Shown: positions 1 through 8,854 of the stretch, piece by piece
Layout of the letters: the number at the start of each line of letters is the position of its first letter
Numbering within the stretch: position 1 is the stretch's first letter
Source: VRUE01 sp963702705
GTDB taxonomy: Bacteria > Actinomycetota > Thermoleophilia > Solirubrobacterales > 70-9
Assembly: GCA_963702705.1 (NCBI GenBank)
Contig: CAVPDR010000002.1
Location: 558,001 to 622,000, forward strand
DNA length: 64,000 bases
Direction of reading: 5' to 3'
The notes under the pieces: generated by a model
Told to the model about the DNA's origin: nothing
The model's database searches: none
The model's input: the letters and a program-made list of their open reading frames with translations, nothing else
Made by a program: the position numbers and the translations under genes

Positions 1-913
1 CGAGCAGGCGCTCGACCTGGTTGCGGTCGACCATGCCGGCGCCGAAGTGCTGGGTCGACTCGGCGCCGCAGGCGACGCCGTAGGCGAGGCAGTCGCCGGG
101 CGGGCGGCCCTCGTAGCGCGCGGCGACGTAACCGGCCAGGAAGGCGTCGCCCGAGCCGACCGTGGAGACCGGCTCCAGCGACTCGGTCCGCACCTCGAGG
201 AAACGCCGCTCCGGCCCTTCGCCGACCACGGCGACGCAACCGTCGGGCCGGGTGATCGCGGCCTCGGCGGCGCCGAGGCGGATCAGCTCGGTCAAGCCCT
301 GGACAAGGTCGTCGCGGTCGGCGAACTCCTGGCCGACCAGCTCCTCGGCCTCGCGCTCGTTCGGGGTGACGACCGCGGGCCCGGCGCGCAGGCCGGCCCG
401 CATCGCGTCGCCCTCGACGTCGAGCACAACCGGCACGCCGCGGTCGCCGAGGTCCTTGACCAGGCGCGCGTAGAGGTCGTCGCCGGCCCCAGGGGGAAGG
501 CTGCCGGCGAGGACGCAGAGCTCGGCGCCGTCGGCAAGGTAGCCGAGCCGATCGACGAAGCGCTCGACCTCCTCGGGACTGACGGCCGGCCCGCGCTCGT
601 TGATCTCCGTCTGCTCGCCCGAGGTCGGATCGATAACCGCGAGGTTGATCCGGGTCTCGCCGGCGATCCGGGTGAAATCGGTCAGCACGGCTTCTTCGCG
701 CAGCTGTTCGAGCAGGCGGCTGCCGGTCGGCCCGCCGGCGAAGCCGGTCGCGATCACCGGGCGGCCGAGCAGCTTCAGCGCCCGCGCCACGTTGATCCCC
801 TTGCCGCCGGAGACCGTGCGACTCTCGACCGCGCGGTGACGGTGGCCGAGGCGGAAGTTGGGCACCGCAACCGTGCGGTCAATCGCGGCGTTGAGGGTGA
901 CGGTGACGATCAT
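1..913 (-). CDS. fruK: 1-phosphofructokinase (PfkB family), partial at the left edge
   Basis: This gene runs off the left edge; about 304 residues are visible. It is a ribokinase/PfkB-type sugar kinase, most like 1-phosphofructokinase, which converts fructose-1-phosphate to fructose-1,6-bisphosphate in the cytosol. The start reads MIVTVTLNAAIDRT, typical of FruK/LacC, followed by the substrate-binding SGGKGINVARAL motif near residue 37 and an ATP-site VSTVGSGDAFLAGY motif near residue 255, whose GSGDA carries the catalytic Asp. The ATG (913-911) overlaps the reconstructed stop of the upstream carboxypeptidase gene as ATGA, so translation is probably coupled. Substrate could also be tagatose-6-phosphate, as the family is hard to split by sequence. 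Confidence 0.88.
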   Translation of the reverse strand, partial: MIVTVTLNAAIDRTVAVPNFRLGHRHRAVESRTVSGGKGINVARALKLLGRPVIATGFAGGPTGSRLLEQLREEAVLTDFTRIAGETRINLAVIDPTSGEQTEINERGPAVSPEEVERFVDRLGYLADGAELCVLAGSLPPGAGDDLYARLVKDLGDRGVPVVLDVEGDAMRAGLRAGPAVVTPNEREAEELVGQEFADRDDLVQGLTELIRLGAAEAAITRPDGCVAVVGEGPERRFLEVRTESLEPVSTVGSGDAFLAGYVAARYEGRPPGDCLAYGVACGAESTQHFGAGMVDRNQVERLL

Positions 914-2100
914 CGGATTAGGCGCCTGAGTAGAAAGCCTCCCGCGACCAGTATCACGGACGAGAGCAGCGCAAGCCAGGCCAGATTGTCGCTGACGAAG
1001 CTTCTTACCCGATCGAGCGCGCTCGCACTCGGCGACTGCCCGCCCGGCCCGCAGCGGCACCGAGGCGACCCGCAGGCCATCGACGAAAGACGGTGGCGGT
1101 GCCAAGCGCCGCGCCGCGGCGGACCGGGCCCTCGACTTCACGCGGGGCGCGCACCGCGAGGCTCAGATGCTGGTCGGGCCGGATGCCGACGGCGACGCGT
1201 GCGAGCTGCGCGCAGCGGCAGCTCGCCGCCGCTGTAGCGGATCGAGGGATCGGCGAGCTCGGCACCGACCCGGATCGGCAGCCGCCGCCTGTACTGGGAG
1301 AAGCCGTAGTCGAGCAGCTCGATGTTGTCGGCGAAGCGGTCTTCGTCGGTGGGAGCGCCGATCGCAACCGAGATCAGCTCGACCCCCCGGCGGCGCCCCG
1401 AGCCGACGAGGACGTAGAGGGCGCCAAAGGTGTGGCCGGTCTTGACCCCGGTCACCCAGGGCGCCATCCGCAGCAGCTCGTTGATCGTCACGATCCGCCG
1501 CCGCGGCCTGACGCTGCGCAGGACGGCGCTGCGCGCATCGGCGATCCGGGCAAAGGCGGGGATCCGCAGCAGGTGCTGGGTCAGCGTGGCGAGGTCGCGG
1601 GCGCTGGAGTGGTTGCCACGCTGATCGAGCCCGATCGGGTTGGCGTAGTGGGTGTCGGACAGCCCCAGCGCCGCCGCGTAGCGGTTCATCCGGGCGACGA
1701 AGCGCGCCTCCGACCCGGCGGCGGCGCGGGCAAGGTCATAGGCGGCATCGTTGCCGCTGCGCAGGATCAGGCCGTAGAGCAGGTCGCGCACGCTGATCCG
1801 CTGTCCCGGCCGCAGGCCGAGCAGCGACTCGCCGTATTCGGCCCGGTAGGGAGCGGCGCGGACGATCCGGTCGAGCGGCAGCTCGTGGAGGACGACGTAG
1901 GCGGTCATCAGCTTGGTCGTGCTGGCGATCGGCAACTGGCGCCGATCGGCGTGCGAGACCAGCACTTCGCCGGTGCGGGCGTCGATCAATGCCCAGGCCC
2001 GCGCCTCGATCGGCGGCCCGCCCTTGGCCTGCCCGGGAGGGGGCGCGGCGCAGGCAAGGGCCAGCAGCGCAACCGCCAGGACTGCGCCCCAGCGGCGCAT
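910..2100 (-). CDS. dacA: D-alanyl-D-alanine carboxypeptidase (PBP5-like), frameshifted 3' end
   Basis: Serine-type D-Ala-D-Ala carboxypeptidase that trims peptidoglycan pentapeptides at the outer face of the membrane. An N-terminal signal peptide (about residues 1-25) precedes the S11 domain with all three catalytic motifs: STTK near residue 61, SGN near 115 and KTG near 220. As assembled, the frame closes at 1138, but the protein clearly continues: a PBP5 C-terminal beta domain appears in a second frame (ARVAVGIRPDQHLSLAVRAP), its end in a third, and a terminal membrane anchor (SFVSDNLAWLALLSSVILV) back in the first, ending with TGA at 912-910. Three one-base insertions (near 1215, 1090 and 1020) explain this. 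It lies between the LysM gene and the kinase in one operon. Confidence 0.88.
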
Positions 2101-2102
2101 CC

Positions 2103-2427
2103 CTACTTCAGTTTCAGTTGCTCGCCGGCGATCAGGGTCTGCGGGTCGATTTCGGGGTTGAGCGTTTCGATCCGCTTCACCGTCACCCCGTTGTGGTGAG
2201 CGATCGAGATCAGGGTGTCGCCGCTACTTGACTTCGTAGGTCGCCGGGATGTTTTCGCGCTTGTGCTTGCGCGCCTGGCGCGCCGCTTTGCTGTGGTGAC
2301 CGTTGCCACCGGAATCGTTCGAGCCGCCGCCAAGGGCGGCGACGACGATCACGATCACGACGACCAGGGCGATCGCGAGGGCGATCACCGCGAAGACGCG
2401 GGCGGGGGCTGATGAGCGCTTGTTCAT
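2103..2427 (-). CDS. Single-pass membrane protein with C-terminal LysM domain (frameshifted)
   Basis: Short protein of about 107 residues: a basic N terminus, one membrane segment (VFAVIALAIALVVVIVIVVA, residues 11-30), a low-complexity Gly/Ser/His/Lys linker, and a LysM domain at the end (SGDTLISIAHHNGVTVKRI). LysM binds N-acetylglucosamine in peptidoglycan, so this is probably a membrane-anchored wall-binding factor. The two halves are in different frames; one extra base at about 2227 (AAG-T-AGC) creates a false TAG stop just before the LysM domain. The stop lies 2 bp before the dacA start, which fits joint expression with the wall-trimming enzyme. Confidence 0.75.
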
Positions 2428-2484
2428 TGGACGTGACTGGCGATCGGATGGGCGCCGAAGATCGTATATACGGTCAGCGGCGTT

Positions 2485-3373
2485 TCATGCGGTCGAAACG
2501 TCCCAAACGGCGGCGCGCAGACTCTCCGCTGCCGCCGCCGGGTCATCGGCCGCGGCAATACCGCGCGAGGCAGCGACGAGAGCCGAAGCTGAGCCCGGGG
2601 CCGAACGCTGCCCCCAGCATCTCCGGCCGGCCGCCCTGAGCGCCGACGCCGGGGATGAGGAAGATCGAGCGCGGCATCAACGAGCGCAGGCGGCCGATGT
2701 GCTCGGGCTCGGTGGCGCCGACCACGGCACCCATGCCGCTGAGACCGCCCTCGCCCAGGAGGCGGTCCGAGAGGCCGTCGACGAGCGCCGCGAGCCGCTC
2801 GTGCAATGGCCGCTTGGGGCTCGGCTGGTCCTGGATGTCGGCCGCGCCCGGGTTGCTGGTCCGCACCAGGGCGAAGATCCCGGCGCCAGCCACCTGTGCG
2901 GCCGCGACCAGCGGCTCCAGCGCGTCGGCGCCAAGTAGCGGATTGGCGGTGAAGGCATCGGCGCCGAGGCCGGCGACCGGGCCCCACGGCGTCGGCGTCT
3001 CGCCGACGAGCGCCTGAGCGTAGGCGGCCGCAGTGACCGGCACGTCGCCCCGCTTGCCATCGGCGACGACCAGCAGCCCCGCGTCCTGAGCCACCGCGCA
3101 GACCTTGGCCAGTGCCGCCCAGCCGGGTGCCCCGAGCCGCTCGAAGCAGGCGAGCTGCGGCTTGACCGCAACGCAGGCAGGCCCCGCGCGCTCGATCAGC
3201 GAGCGGCAGTGGGAGACAACAGCCTCGGCCGCCTGCTCGGCGGCCGAGGCCGCGGAAACATCCGTCCCGCCCCGTTCGAGCTTCGAAGGATCGGGGTCGA
3301 GACCAAGGCAGACCTGGCTGCGGCGCTCTTCGACGAGCGCCGCCAGCCGATCTGCGAATGGGGTCTGACTCAG
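2485..3373 (-). CDS. pyrF: Orotidine 5'-phosphate decarboxylase (one frameshift, CTG start)
   Basis: Decarboxylates OMP to UMP, the last step of de novo pyrimidine synthesis. The open frame begins FADRLAALVEERRSQVCLGL and contains the decarboxylase core VVADGKRGDVP (Asp-Lys-Asp type catalytic set) and the phosphate-binding end FLIPGVGAQGG, all typical of the type-2 PyrF family. No ATG, GTG or TTG lies upstream of the conserved N terminus; the only plausible start is a CTG at 3373-3371 that overlaps the stop of the HU gene. Near 2589 the frame changes by one base; the expected C terminus (SLRAAVWDV) follows in the new frame and ends with TGA at 2487-2485. Confidence 0.85.
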
Positions 3374-3648
3374 CCTTTGACCTTGGTCTTCAGCGCCGAG
3401 CCGGCGGAGAAGCGCGGCACCTTGCCGCCCGGGATCGTGATCCGCTCGCCGGTGCGGGGGTTGACGCCCTGGCGCGGACCGCGCTCGGCGACGTGGAATT
3501 TGCCGAAGCCGGTGAAGCTGACTTCGCCGCCGCCGCTCAGCGTGTCGGTGATCGCGTCGAGCACCGCGTCAACAGCGTCGCTGGCCGCTTTCTTGCTGCC
3601 CAGCCTGTCGTCGCCTGCAAGTTGGTCCAGAAACTCAGCCTTTGTCAC
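3370..3648 (-). CDS. hup: HU-family DNA-binding protein
   Basis: Small basic nucleoid protein of 92 residues, full length for HU. It starts MTKAEFLDQLAGD, has the hydrophobic dimer core and the signature GFGKFHVAERGPRQGVNPRT that precedes the beta-arm, followed by ITIPGGKVPRFSAGSALK. HU bends and compacts DNA non-specifically. A good ribosome binding site (GGAGGAG) lies upstream of the GTG start. The stop overlaps the start of pyrF, so the two are co-transcribed. No long C-terminal Lys/Ala tail of the mycobacterial HupB kind is present. Confidence 0.95.
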   Translation of the reverse strand: MTKAEFLDQLAGDDRLGSKKAASDAVDAVLDAITDTLSGGGEVSFTGFGKFHVAERGPRQGVNPRTGERITIPGGKVPRFSAGSALKTKVKG

Positions 3649-3726
3649 GTCGAAGCTCCTCCGTCATGGGTGGTTGAAATCGGGGCGGAATCTAACAGTG
3701 GCCACGGCCGTAAAGCCGCATGGGAC

Positions 3727-5070
3727 TCAGGATCCCGCGACCGTCATCGCCTCGATCAGCAGCGAGGGGGTGCGGACCGAGCCGCCGAAGGGGACCCAGC
3801 GGGCATCGGCGCCCGCCGCCCGCACGGCCCTGAGCATCGAGACGAGGTCGCTGGCGATCGTGAACTCACGCAGCGGCTCGGCCGGCTCGCCATCGCGGAT
3901 CGCCCGCCCCGAAGCGCCGACCGAGAAGTCGCCGGAGACGGGGTTGACGCCTGAGTGCAGACCGGCGACGTCGGTGACGAGCACGCCGTCCCCCGCCTCG
4001 CGCAGCAGGTCCTCGAAGCCGAGCGCGCCCGGCGAAACCACGAGGTTGGTGGCCGAGACCGAGGGCTGCGAGCGGTAGCCGCCGCGCCCGGCATTGCCGG
4101 TGCTGGAGGCTCCCCCGCGACGCGCCGTGTAGGCGTCGAAGAGATACGTGTGCAGGGCACCGCCCTCGATCAGCGCGGTGCGCCGGCAGGGCACGCCCTC
4201 ACCGTCGAAGGGCGCGGAAGCCGATCCGCCGGGGTCGAGTCCGTCGTCATGGAGGACAAAGGCCTCGCCGGCGACCTCGGCTCCAAGTCGGTCCGCGAAC
4301 GGCGAGCGCCCGCGCTGCACGGCGCCGGCGCTGAGCCCGCCGCCGACCAGACCGATGAAGCTGGCGGCGACGGTCGGGTCGAGGACGACCGGGCAGGAGC
4401 GCGACTCGGGCTTGCCGGCGCCGATCATCGCCGTCGCGCGCTCGGCGCCTTCGCGGCCGATCGCCGCCGGGTCGAGCCCGTCCGGGCCGCGGCTGAGGTC
4501 GAAGCCGAGGCCGGTCTCGCGACCGTCGTCGCCCTCGGCCAGCACCTGCACGTAGCCGTAACAGCTGGAGCGCTCGAACTCGCCGCCGATCCCGGTCGAA
4601 GAGGCGATCGCCACCCGCTCGGCGGAGTCCGCGTACACGGCCTGCTCGACCCCGGCGACCCGCCGGTCGGCATCGAGGGCGGCCCGCTCGATCGCCAGGG
4701 TCAGGTCGGCGACACGATCCGTGGGCCACTCCGAGACCGAGGGATCACTGAGCTGTAGGTCGGTCACGCTGCCGTCGGCTTGCGCCGGCCCGGCGAACTC
4801 GTCCTCGTCGGCGACCCGCGCCGCCTCGGCCGCGCGGGCGGAGATCGCGGCGATGCCGGCCTTGGAGAGATCGGTGCCGAAGGCGTAGCCGACCTGGTGG
4901 CCGATCCAGGCGCGGACGCCGAGTCCGCGCTGCGTCGCCGCGGTCAGGCTCTCGATCTCGCCACCGTGGGCGCGGATCTCGCGTCCCGCATCCTCGGAGG
5001 CGTAAGCCTCGGCATCGCTGGCGCCCGCGGCCAGTGCCCGCTCGACGGCCCGCCGCGCCGGCTCGATCAA
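3727..5070 (-). CDS. tldE: Metalloprotease-associated protein TldE (PmbA)
   Basis: 447-residue partner of TldD. Together TldD/TldE form a hetero-oligomeric Zn protease that in other bacteria processes peptides such as microcins and degrades CcdA. The C-terminal half shows the family signatures (CPVVLDPTVAASFIGLVGGG, STGNAGRGGYRSQPS, GVLVTDVAGLHSGVNPVSGD). It lacks an HExxxH motif, as expected for the non-catalytic subunit. A longer in-frame ORF exists upstream but is a shadow of tldD; the true start is probably TTG at 5070-5068, overlapping the tldD TGA. The pair is therefore translationally coupled. Confidence 0.9.
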   Translation of the reverse strand: MIEPARRAVERALAAGASDAEAYASEDAGREIRAHGGEIESLTAATQRGLGVRAWIGHQVGYAFGTDLSKAGIAAISARAAEAARVADEDEFAGPAQADGSVTDLQLSDPSVSEWPTDRVADLTLAIERAALDADRRVAGVEQAVYADSAERVAIASSTGIGGEFERSSCYGYVQVLAEGDDGRETGLGFDLSRGPDGLDPAAIGREGAERATAMIGAGKPESRSCPVVLDPTVAASFIGLVGGGLSAGAVQRGRSPFADRLGAEVAGEAFVLHDDGLDPGGSASAPFDGEGVPCRRTALIEGGALHTYLFDAYTARRGGASSTGNAGRGGYRSQPSVSATNLVVSPGALGFEDLLREAGDGVLVTDVAGLHSGVNPVSGDFSVGASGRAIRDGEPAEPLREFTIASDLVSMLRAVRAAGADARWVPFGGSVRTPSLLIEAMTVAGS

Positions 5071-6452
5071 ACCTCGGTCCCCCCCACCGTCATCGCGCCG
5101 ATCCGGACGTGGCCCTGGCCGGTGCCGACCGGCACCCGCTGACCCGCCTTGCCACAGACGCCGGTCTTCATCTCGAAGTCGTTGCCGACCGCGTCGATCG
5201 CCATCAGCGCCTGCAGGCAGTTGCCGATCAGGGTCGCGCCGCGGCAGGGGCGGGTCACCTTGCCGGCCTCGATCAGGTAGCCCTCGGAGACGCCGAAGAC
5301 GAAGTCGCCGGTCGCCGGGTCGACCTGGCCGCCGGCGAAGGACTTGGCGTAGAAGCCGCGCTCGACGTCGGCGATCATCGCCTCCGGCTCGGTCTCTCCC
5401 GGCTCGATATAGGTGTTGGTCATCCGCGGCACCGGCAGGTGCCGGAAGCTCTCGCGGCGGCCGTTGCCGGTCGAGGCGACGCCGTCGCGACGGGCGGTCA
5501 GCCCGTCGTAGAGGTAGGCGGCGAGGCGCCCCTCCTCGATCACCATCGTCTTCTGCGTCGGCGCTCCCTCGTCGTCGATCGCGTCGCTGCCCCACTCGTT
5601 CGGCATGCGGCCGTCGTCGTAGGCGGTGAGCAGCGGCTGGGCGACCTGCTCGCCGAGCTTGTCGACATAGACGCTGGCGCCCTTCTGGATGTGATCGGCC
5701 TCGAGCCCGTGACCGGTCATCTCGTGGAAGAGGACGCCGCCGAAGCCGCCGCCGACGACGACCGGCATCGAGCCGGCGGGAGCCGGCCCGGCATCGAGCA
5801 GGACCAGCGCCTTGCGTGCCGCCTCGGCGGCGATCTCGCCTGGCTCGCCGTCGAAGAGCTCAAAGCCGCGGTGGCCACCGAGGGTCTCGGCTCCGGTCTC
5901 GACCGCGTCGCCGCGACGGGCGACCGCCTGGGCGCCGATACGGACGCGGGTGCGATCGTCGCCGGCAAAGAGCCCCTCCGAGTTGGCGACCGTGACCTCG
6001 CGGCGGACCTCGGCGTAGGAGGCCATGAACTGGGCGATCTCGGTCCCGGCGCCGCGGCCGCGCTCGTCGAGCTCGCGCAGTAGCGCCGCCTTGCGCTCGG
6101 CCGCCACCGTCGCCGGCCGCTGCTCGATGCGGTGGGGTGTGCCGGCGACCGCCTCCAGCGGGCGCGGCTCGGCGCGGTCGGAGCGCAGCGCCGCCGCCGC
6201 CTCGTCGGCCGCCCGCTCGATGTCGGCCGGGTCGAGGCCGTCGACGTGGGAGAAGTAGGTGGTGCCGCCGCTGAGGACGCGCACCCCGGCCCCCTCGGCG
6301 GCGCCCGACTGCACCGCTTCGACCCGCGACTCGTCGATCGCCATCGTCAGGCCGGCGTTGCGTTCGGCGAAGACCTCGGCGAACTCGCCGCCGTGGGCGA
6401 GCGCCCGCGTCAGCACGCGCGCGGCGACCTCGGGCTCGATCACGCCGCTCAC
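5067..6452 (-). CDS. tldD: Metalloprotease TldD
   Basis: 461-residue catalytic subunit of the TldD/TldE protease. The Zn-binding motif HEMTGHGLEADH is seen near residue 245, followed by the typical STGNGRRESFRHLPVPRMTN block and a conserved C terminus (GNCLQALMAIDAVGNDFEMK). Cytosolic. It directly precedes tldE with an overlapping stop/start, and its own start overlaps the end of the small upstream gene at 6449. Likely one transcription unit from the gene at 7067 down to tldE. Confidence 0.95.
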   Translation of the reverse strand: MSGVIEPEVAARVLTRALAHGGEFAEVFAERNAGLTMAIDESRVEAVQSGAAEGAGVRVLSGGTTYFSHVDGLDPADIERAADEAAAALRSDRAEPRPLEAVAGTPHRIEQRPATVAAERKAALLRELDERGRGAGTEIAQFMASYAEVRREVTVANSEGLFAGDDRTRVRIGAQAVARRGDAVETGAETLGGHRGFELFDGEPGEIAAEAARKALVLLDAGPAPAGSMPVVVGGGFGGVLFHEMTGHGLEADHIQKGASVYVDKLGEQVAQPLLTAYDDGRMPNEWGSDAIDDEGAPTQKTMVIEEGRLAAYLYDGLTARRDGVASTGNGRRESFRHLPVPRMTNTYIEPGETEPEAMIADVERGFYAKSFAGGQVDPATGDFVFGVSEGYLIEAGKVTRPCRGATLIGNCLQALMAIDAVGNDFEMKTGVCGKAGQRVPVGTGQGHVRIGAMTVGGTEV

Positions 6453-6673
6453 GGCTTTGGCCGCTTCCCGGCAACCTCGATCAGGCGCCCGGCGGCGACG
6501 AAGAGCTCGCCGCCCGCCAGCGAGTCTCCGGCGTGGTCGCTGGCCCGCCCGCCGGCGTAGTAGAGACGCGCAAACGGCCGGCGCGAAACGCGCCGGCGGC
6601 GCATATAGGCCGCCGCCTCGTCGGCGTAGCCGGAGACGCGGTCGAGCAGTACCCGGTGCGGCTTAGGCGGCAT
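6449..6673 (-). CDS. Small basic protein of unknown function upstream of tldD
   Basis: 74 residues, Arg-rich in the middle (AAAYMRRRRVSRRPFARLYY) with a mixed C-terminal part (GELFVAAGRLIEVAGKRP). No recognised domain or signal peptide. It overlaps the end of the gene upstream (stop at 6663) and the tldD start (6452), which is how real genes in this operon are packed; that spacing is the main argument that it is translated. Function cannot be inferred. Confidence 0.5.
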   Translation of the reverse strand: MPPKPHRVLLDRVSGYADEAAAYMRRRRVSRRPFARLYYAGGRASDHAGDSLAGGELFVAAGRLIEVAGKRPKP

Positions 6674-7067
6674 CGAGCTCCCCTCCGTCGCCGCCGGCGG
6701 CGAGATCGCGCAGGACCGAGCGCATGTCGAAGAACATCAGCGAGGCGAGCGCGAAGCGCTCGCTCACCGCGACGGCGGCGAGCCCGGCGTGACGCAGGAC
6801 GAAGACCTCGCCCTGCTCGGTGGCAATGTGGACCTGCTCGACCGGCTCATCCCCGGCCCGGTCGGCCACGTCGAGCAGCGCAGCGGCGTCTTCGCGCCAG
6901 CGATTGGGCGAGTCGCTGGCCGCCAGCACCTCGCCGCCAGCCGTCAGGATCGCCCCACCGCGCAGGTCCGGCGACATCTCGGTCAGGTAGGCCAGCGCCG
7001 ACGCGGCCGCCTCAGCGGCCGGGGCCTCTTCCACACCGCTCGTCTCACCGTCGGGCATCTCGGCCAA
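6663..7067 (-). CDS. Roadblock/LC7-like small protein
   Basis: 134 residues. After an acidic N-terminal stretch comes a pattern resembling the roadblock/LC7 fold: PDLRGGAILTAGGEVLAASD near residue 34, then an ALLDVADRAG helix, VHIATEQGEVFVLRHAG strands, and a final helix. Such proteins regulate small GTPases or form dimeric scaffolds in actinobacteria. No GTPase gene is adjacent. It heads the minus-strand unit that leads into tldD/tldE. The family assignment comes from pattern recognition only. Confidence 0.6.
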   Translation of the reverse strand: MAEMPDGETSGVEEAPAAEAAASALAYLTEMSPDLRGGAILTAGGEVLAASDSPNRWREDAAALLDVADRAGDEPVEQVHIATEQGEVFVLRHAGLAAVAVSERFALASLMFFDMRSVLRDLAAGGDGGELDAA

Positions 7068-7078
7068 AATAGCGACCC

Positions 7079-7228
7079 GTGACCCTGGCCCGAGCCTCCT
7101 GGATCATCGTCGTCTCGATCTGCGCGATCGCCGTGGTCCTCTTCGCGATCAGCGGCTACACCGGCTACTCGATCACGGTGGGCGCCGTGGGGCTTGCGGC
7201 GGCGGTGAATCTTCTGCCGTCGCCCTAA
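7079..7228 (+). CDS. Small two-helix membrane protein
   Basis: A 49-codon frame starting GTG. It encodes two hydrophobic stretches, SWIIVVSICAIAVVLFAI and ITVGAVGLAAAVNLL, linked by a short SGYTGYS turn, so a small integral membrane protein is likely. It is divergent from the roadblock-like gene with only 11 bp between start codons. Both the composition and the clean stop favour a real gene; no family was recognised. Confidence 0.5.
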   Translation: MTLARASWIIVVSICAIAVVLFAISGYTGYSITVGAVGLAAAVNLLPSP

Positions 7229-7267
7229 CCACTTCCGAGGCACAAAGCTGGCGTTAGACTCGATCCC

Positions 7268-7433
7268 GTGGCTGCGAAGGCACTCAGTGGCGAGATTGAC
7301 GAACTGCGCCGAGCTCGAAGAAATGCGCCTCGAGGCAGATCGCAATGCTCCGATGAGCGAGCGGCTGGCCCGTGTGCACGCGCTCTGCAAGCAGATGAAC
7401 GCGATCAAGGGCGCCGCCGGCAGGGTGAGTTGA
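7268..7433 (+). CDS. Small antitoxin-like protein upstream of a nucleotidyltransferase (frameshifted)
   Basis: About 54 residues. The GTG start at 7268 sits exactly 7 nt behind a TAGACT -10 box (7255-7260), so it is probably a leaderless start, but the frame must shift by one base near 7307. After that the sequence reads AELEEMRLEADRNAPMSERL then ARVHALCKQMNAIKGAA, a charged helical protein. The TGA stop overlaps the TTG start of the nucleotidyltransferase gene. This small-gene/NTase arrangement resembles antitoxin-toxin pairs. A start at GTG 7287 without a frameshift is the alternative. Confidence 0.5.
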
Positions 7434-7900
7434 GCGAGTTCGACCTGAGGGCGCTACTCGAGGCCCTGTACGAGCAGGATGTTCGGTTCGTCGTGATCGG
7501 CGGTGTGGCGGTCGGCGCACATGGATTCGTACGCGGCACCGAGGACCTTGACCTCGTCCCCGACCCAGACCCTGAGAACTTGACGCGATTGACGCAAGCC
7601 CTCGAACTGCTGGACTCCACGCTCCCAACCGTCGGGGGCAGGCCCTTCGACTCATCGAGCGACGCAGGAGTCATCCGCATGGGAGGCAACGTCACGGCGA
7701 TGACCCGGTTCGGCGGACTCGACGTTGTACAGCGAGCGCAGGGAGTTCCCAGCTATTCGCAACTCTCCGAGGACGCGGTCGCCAGTGAGCTGCTTGGCAT
7801 CCCCGTCCAGGTGTGCTCTCTCACGCGGCTGCGTGAGATGAAGCGTGCGCAGAATCGCACCCAGGACCAACTGGACCTGGAGAACCTGCCCGAGGATTGA
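7430..7900 (+). CDS. Nucleotidyltransferase-fold protein, probable toxin or resistance-type NTase
   Basis: 156 residues. The sequence RFVVIGGVAVGAHGFVRG followed by TEDLDLV is the nucleotidyltransferase core (GG...HG..R.T.DxDx), with the two metal-binding Asp residues in DLDL. This is the AbiEii/DUF6036-like class. Start TTG at 7430 overlaps the stop of the small upstream gene. The longer ORF from 7268 is not used because its first 54 codons are Arg-rich and out of frame. It may act as a toxin that transfers nucleotides to tRNA or protein; that is inference from family and neighbourhood. Confidence 0.72.
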   Translation: MSEFDLRALLEALYEQDVRFVVIGGVAVGAHGFVRGTEDLDLVPDPDPENLTRLTQALELLDSTLPTVGGRPFDSSSDAGVIRMGGNVTAMTRFGGLDVVQRAQGVPSYSQLSEDAVASELLGIPVQVCSLTRLREMKRAQNRTQDQLDLENLPED

Positions 7901-7942
7901 GAGGGCGGGCCGGTCCCCTACCGGCCGCTTGATGGGACGCCC

Positions 7943-8854
7943 CTAGCCGGCTCGGAATGGCCCTGAGCGGGCCCGCTCGGGATCCCTCAACGACGTCTCC
8001 GGCTCGACATGGATCAGGACCTCGGCCCGGGTGATGTCGGCCTCGATCGAGGCGCGCATCGTGTGGGCCAGCTCGTGGGCCCGCTCGAGGCTGGTGCCGG
8101 AGCGGTACTGGACGTGAAGGTCGATGTAGCGGCGGGAACCGGCGCGGCGGGCGCGCAGCTTGTGGTAGCCGGCGACCTCGGGGGTGCGGGCGGAGGCGAT
8201 CGCCGCCTCGATCCGGTCCATCTCCTCGTCGGGCAGGGCTTCGTCGACGAGGACGCCGGAGGAGCGGCGAATGATCCTGATCCCGGCGACGACAATCGCC
8301 GCGGCGACCGCTAGCGCTGTGATCGAATCGAAGGCCGCGTCGCCGGTGATCTTGACCAGGCTGAGCCCTACGACGACGCCGGCCGAGGTCAGCGCATCGG
8401 TGCGCAGGTGGGCTGCATCGCCTTCGAGGGCGGGGGAGTCGTAGACCTTCGCCTGGCGCGAGAGGACCGCCGAGACGACGAGGTTGGCGATCACCGAGAA
8501 GCCCATCACCGCGATCCCAACGCCGATCGTTTCGACCTCGGCACCGACGACGAGGCGGTGGGTCGCCTCGTAGATGATGATCGCCGCGCCGAGCAGGATC
8601 AACAGGCCCTCGATCGTCGCCGCCAGGCTCTCGACCTTCTCGTGGCCGTACGGGTGGTCGGCGTCGGCGGGCTCGTCGGCCTTGCGCACCGAGACGAAGG
8701 CGACCACCGAGGCGACGAGGTCGATCAGCGAGTGGACCGCCTCGGTGAGGATCGCGATCGAGCCGGTGATCGCGCCCGCCGCCAGCTTGATCGCGATCAG
8801 CAGCGCATTGGAGGCGATCGAGAGCGCCGCCGCACCGCTCTTGGTGCGGATCAT
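7943..8854 (-). CDS. Cation diffusion facilitator (CDF) family transporter
   Basis: 303 residues, usual length for CDF proteins that export Zn2+, Fe2+, Co2+ or Mn2+ in exchange for protons. Six membrane segments are visible. Metal-site motifs are HSLID in TM2 and HLRTD in TM5, equivalent to the YiiP transport site. The C-terminal cytosolic metallochaperone-like domain (HKLRARRAGSRRYIDLHVQY, then VLIHVEPE) is complete. The start overlaps the stop of rdgB. The metal cannot be decided from sequence. Confidence 0.92.
   Translation of the reverse strand: MIRTKSGAAALSIASNALLIAIKLAAGAITGSIAILTEAVHSLIDLVASVVAFVSVRKADEPADADHPYGHEKVESLAATIEGLLILLGAAIIIYEATHRLVVGAEVETIGVGIAVMGFSVIANLVVSAVLSRQAKVYDSPALEGDAAHLRTDALTSAGVVVGLSLVKITGDAAFDSITALAVAAAIVVAGIRIIRRSSGVLVDEALPDEEMDRIEAAIASARTPEVAGYHKLRARRAGSRRYIDLHVQYRSGTSLERAHELAHTMRASIEADITRAEVLIHVEPETSLRDPERARSGPFRAG

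Noticed and set aside
47..1237. Long plus-strand ORF of 396 codons
   Set aside because: It is the antisense shadow of the fruK gene and the dacA 3' end; the minus strand has clear family motifs and this one has none.
3727..5595. 622-codon reading of tldE
   Set aside because: The first 175 codons are Arg-rich out-of-frame tldD; TTG 5070 gives the normal TldE length.
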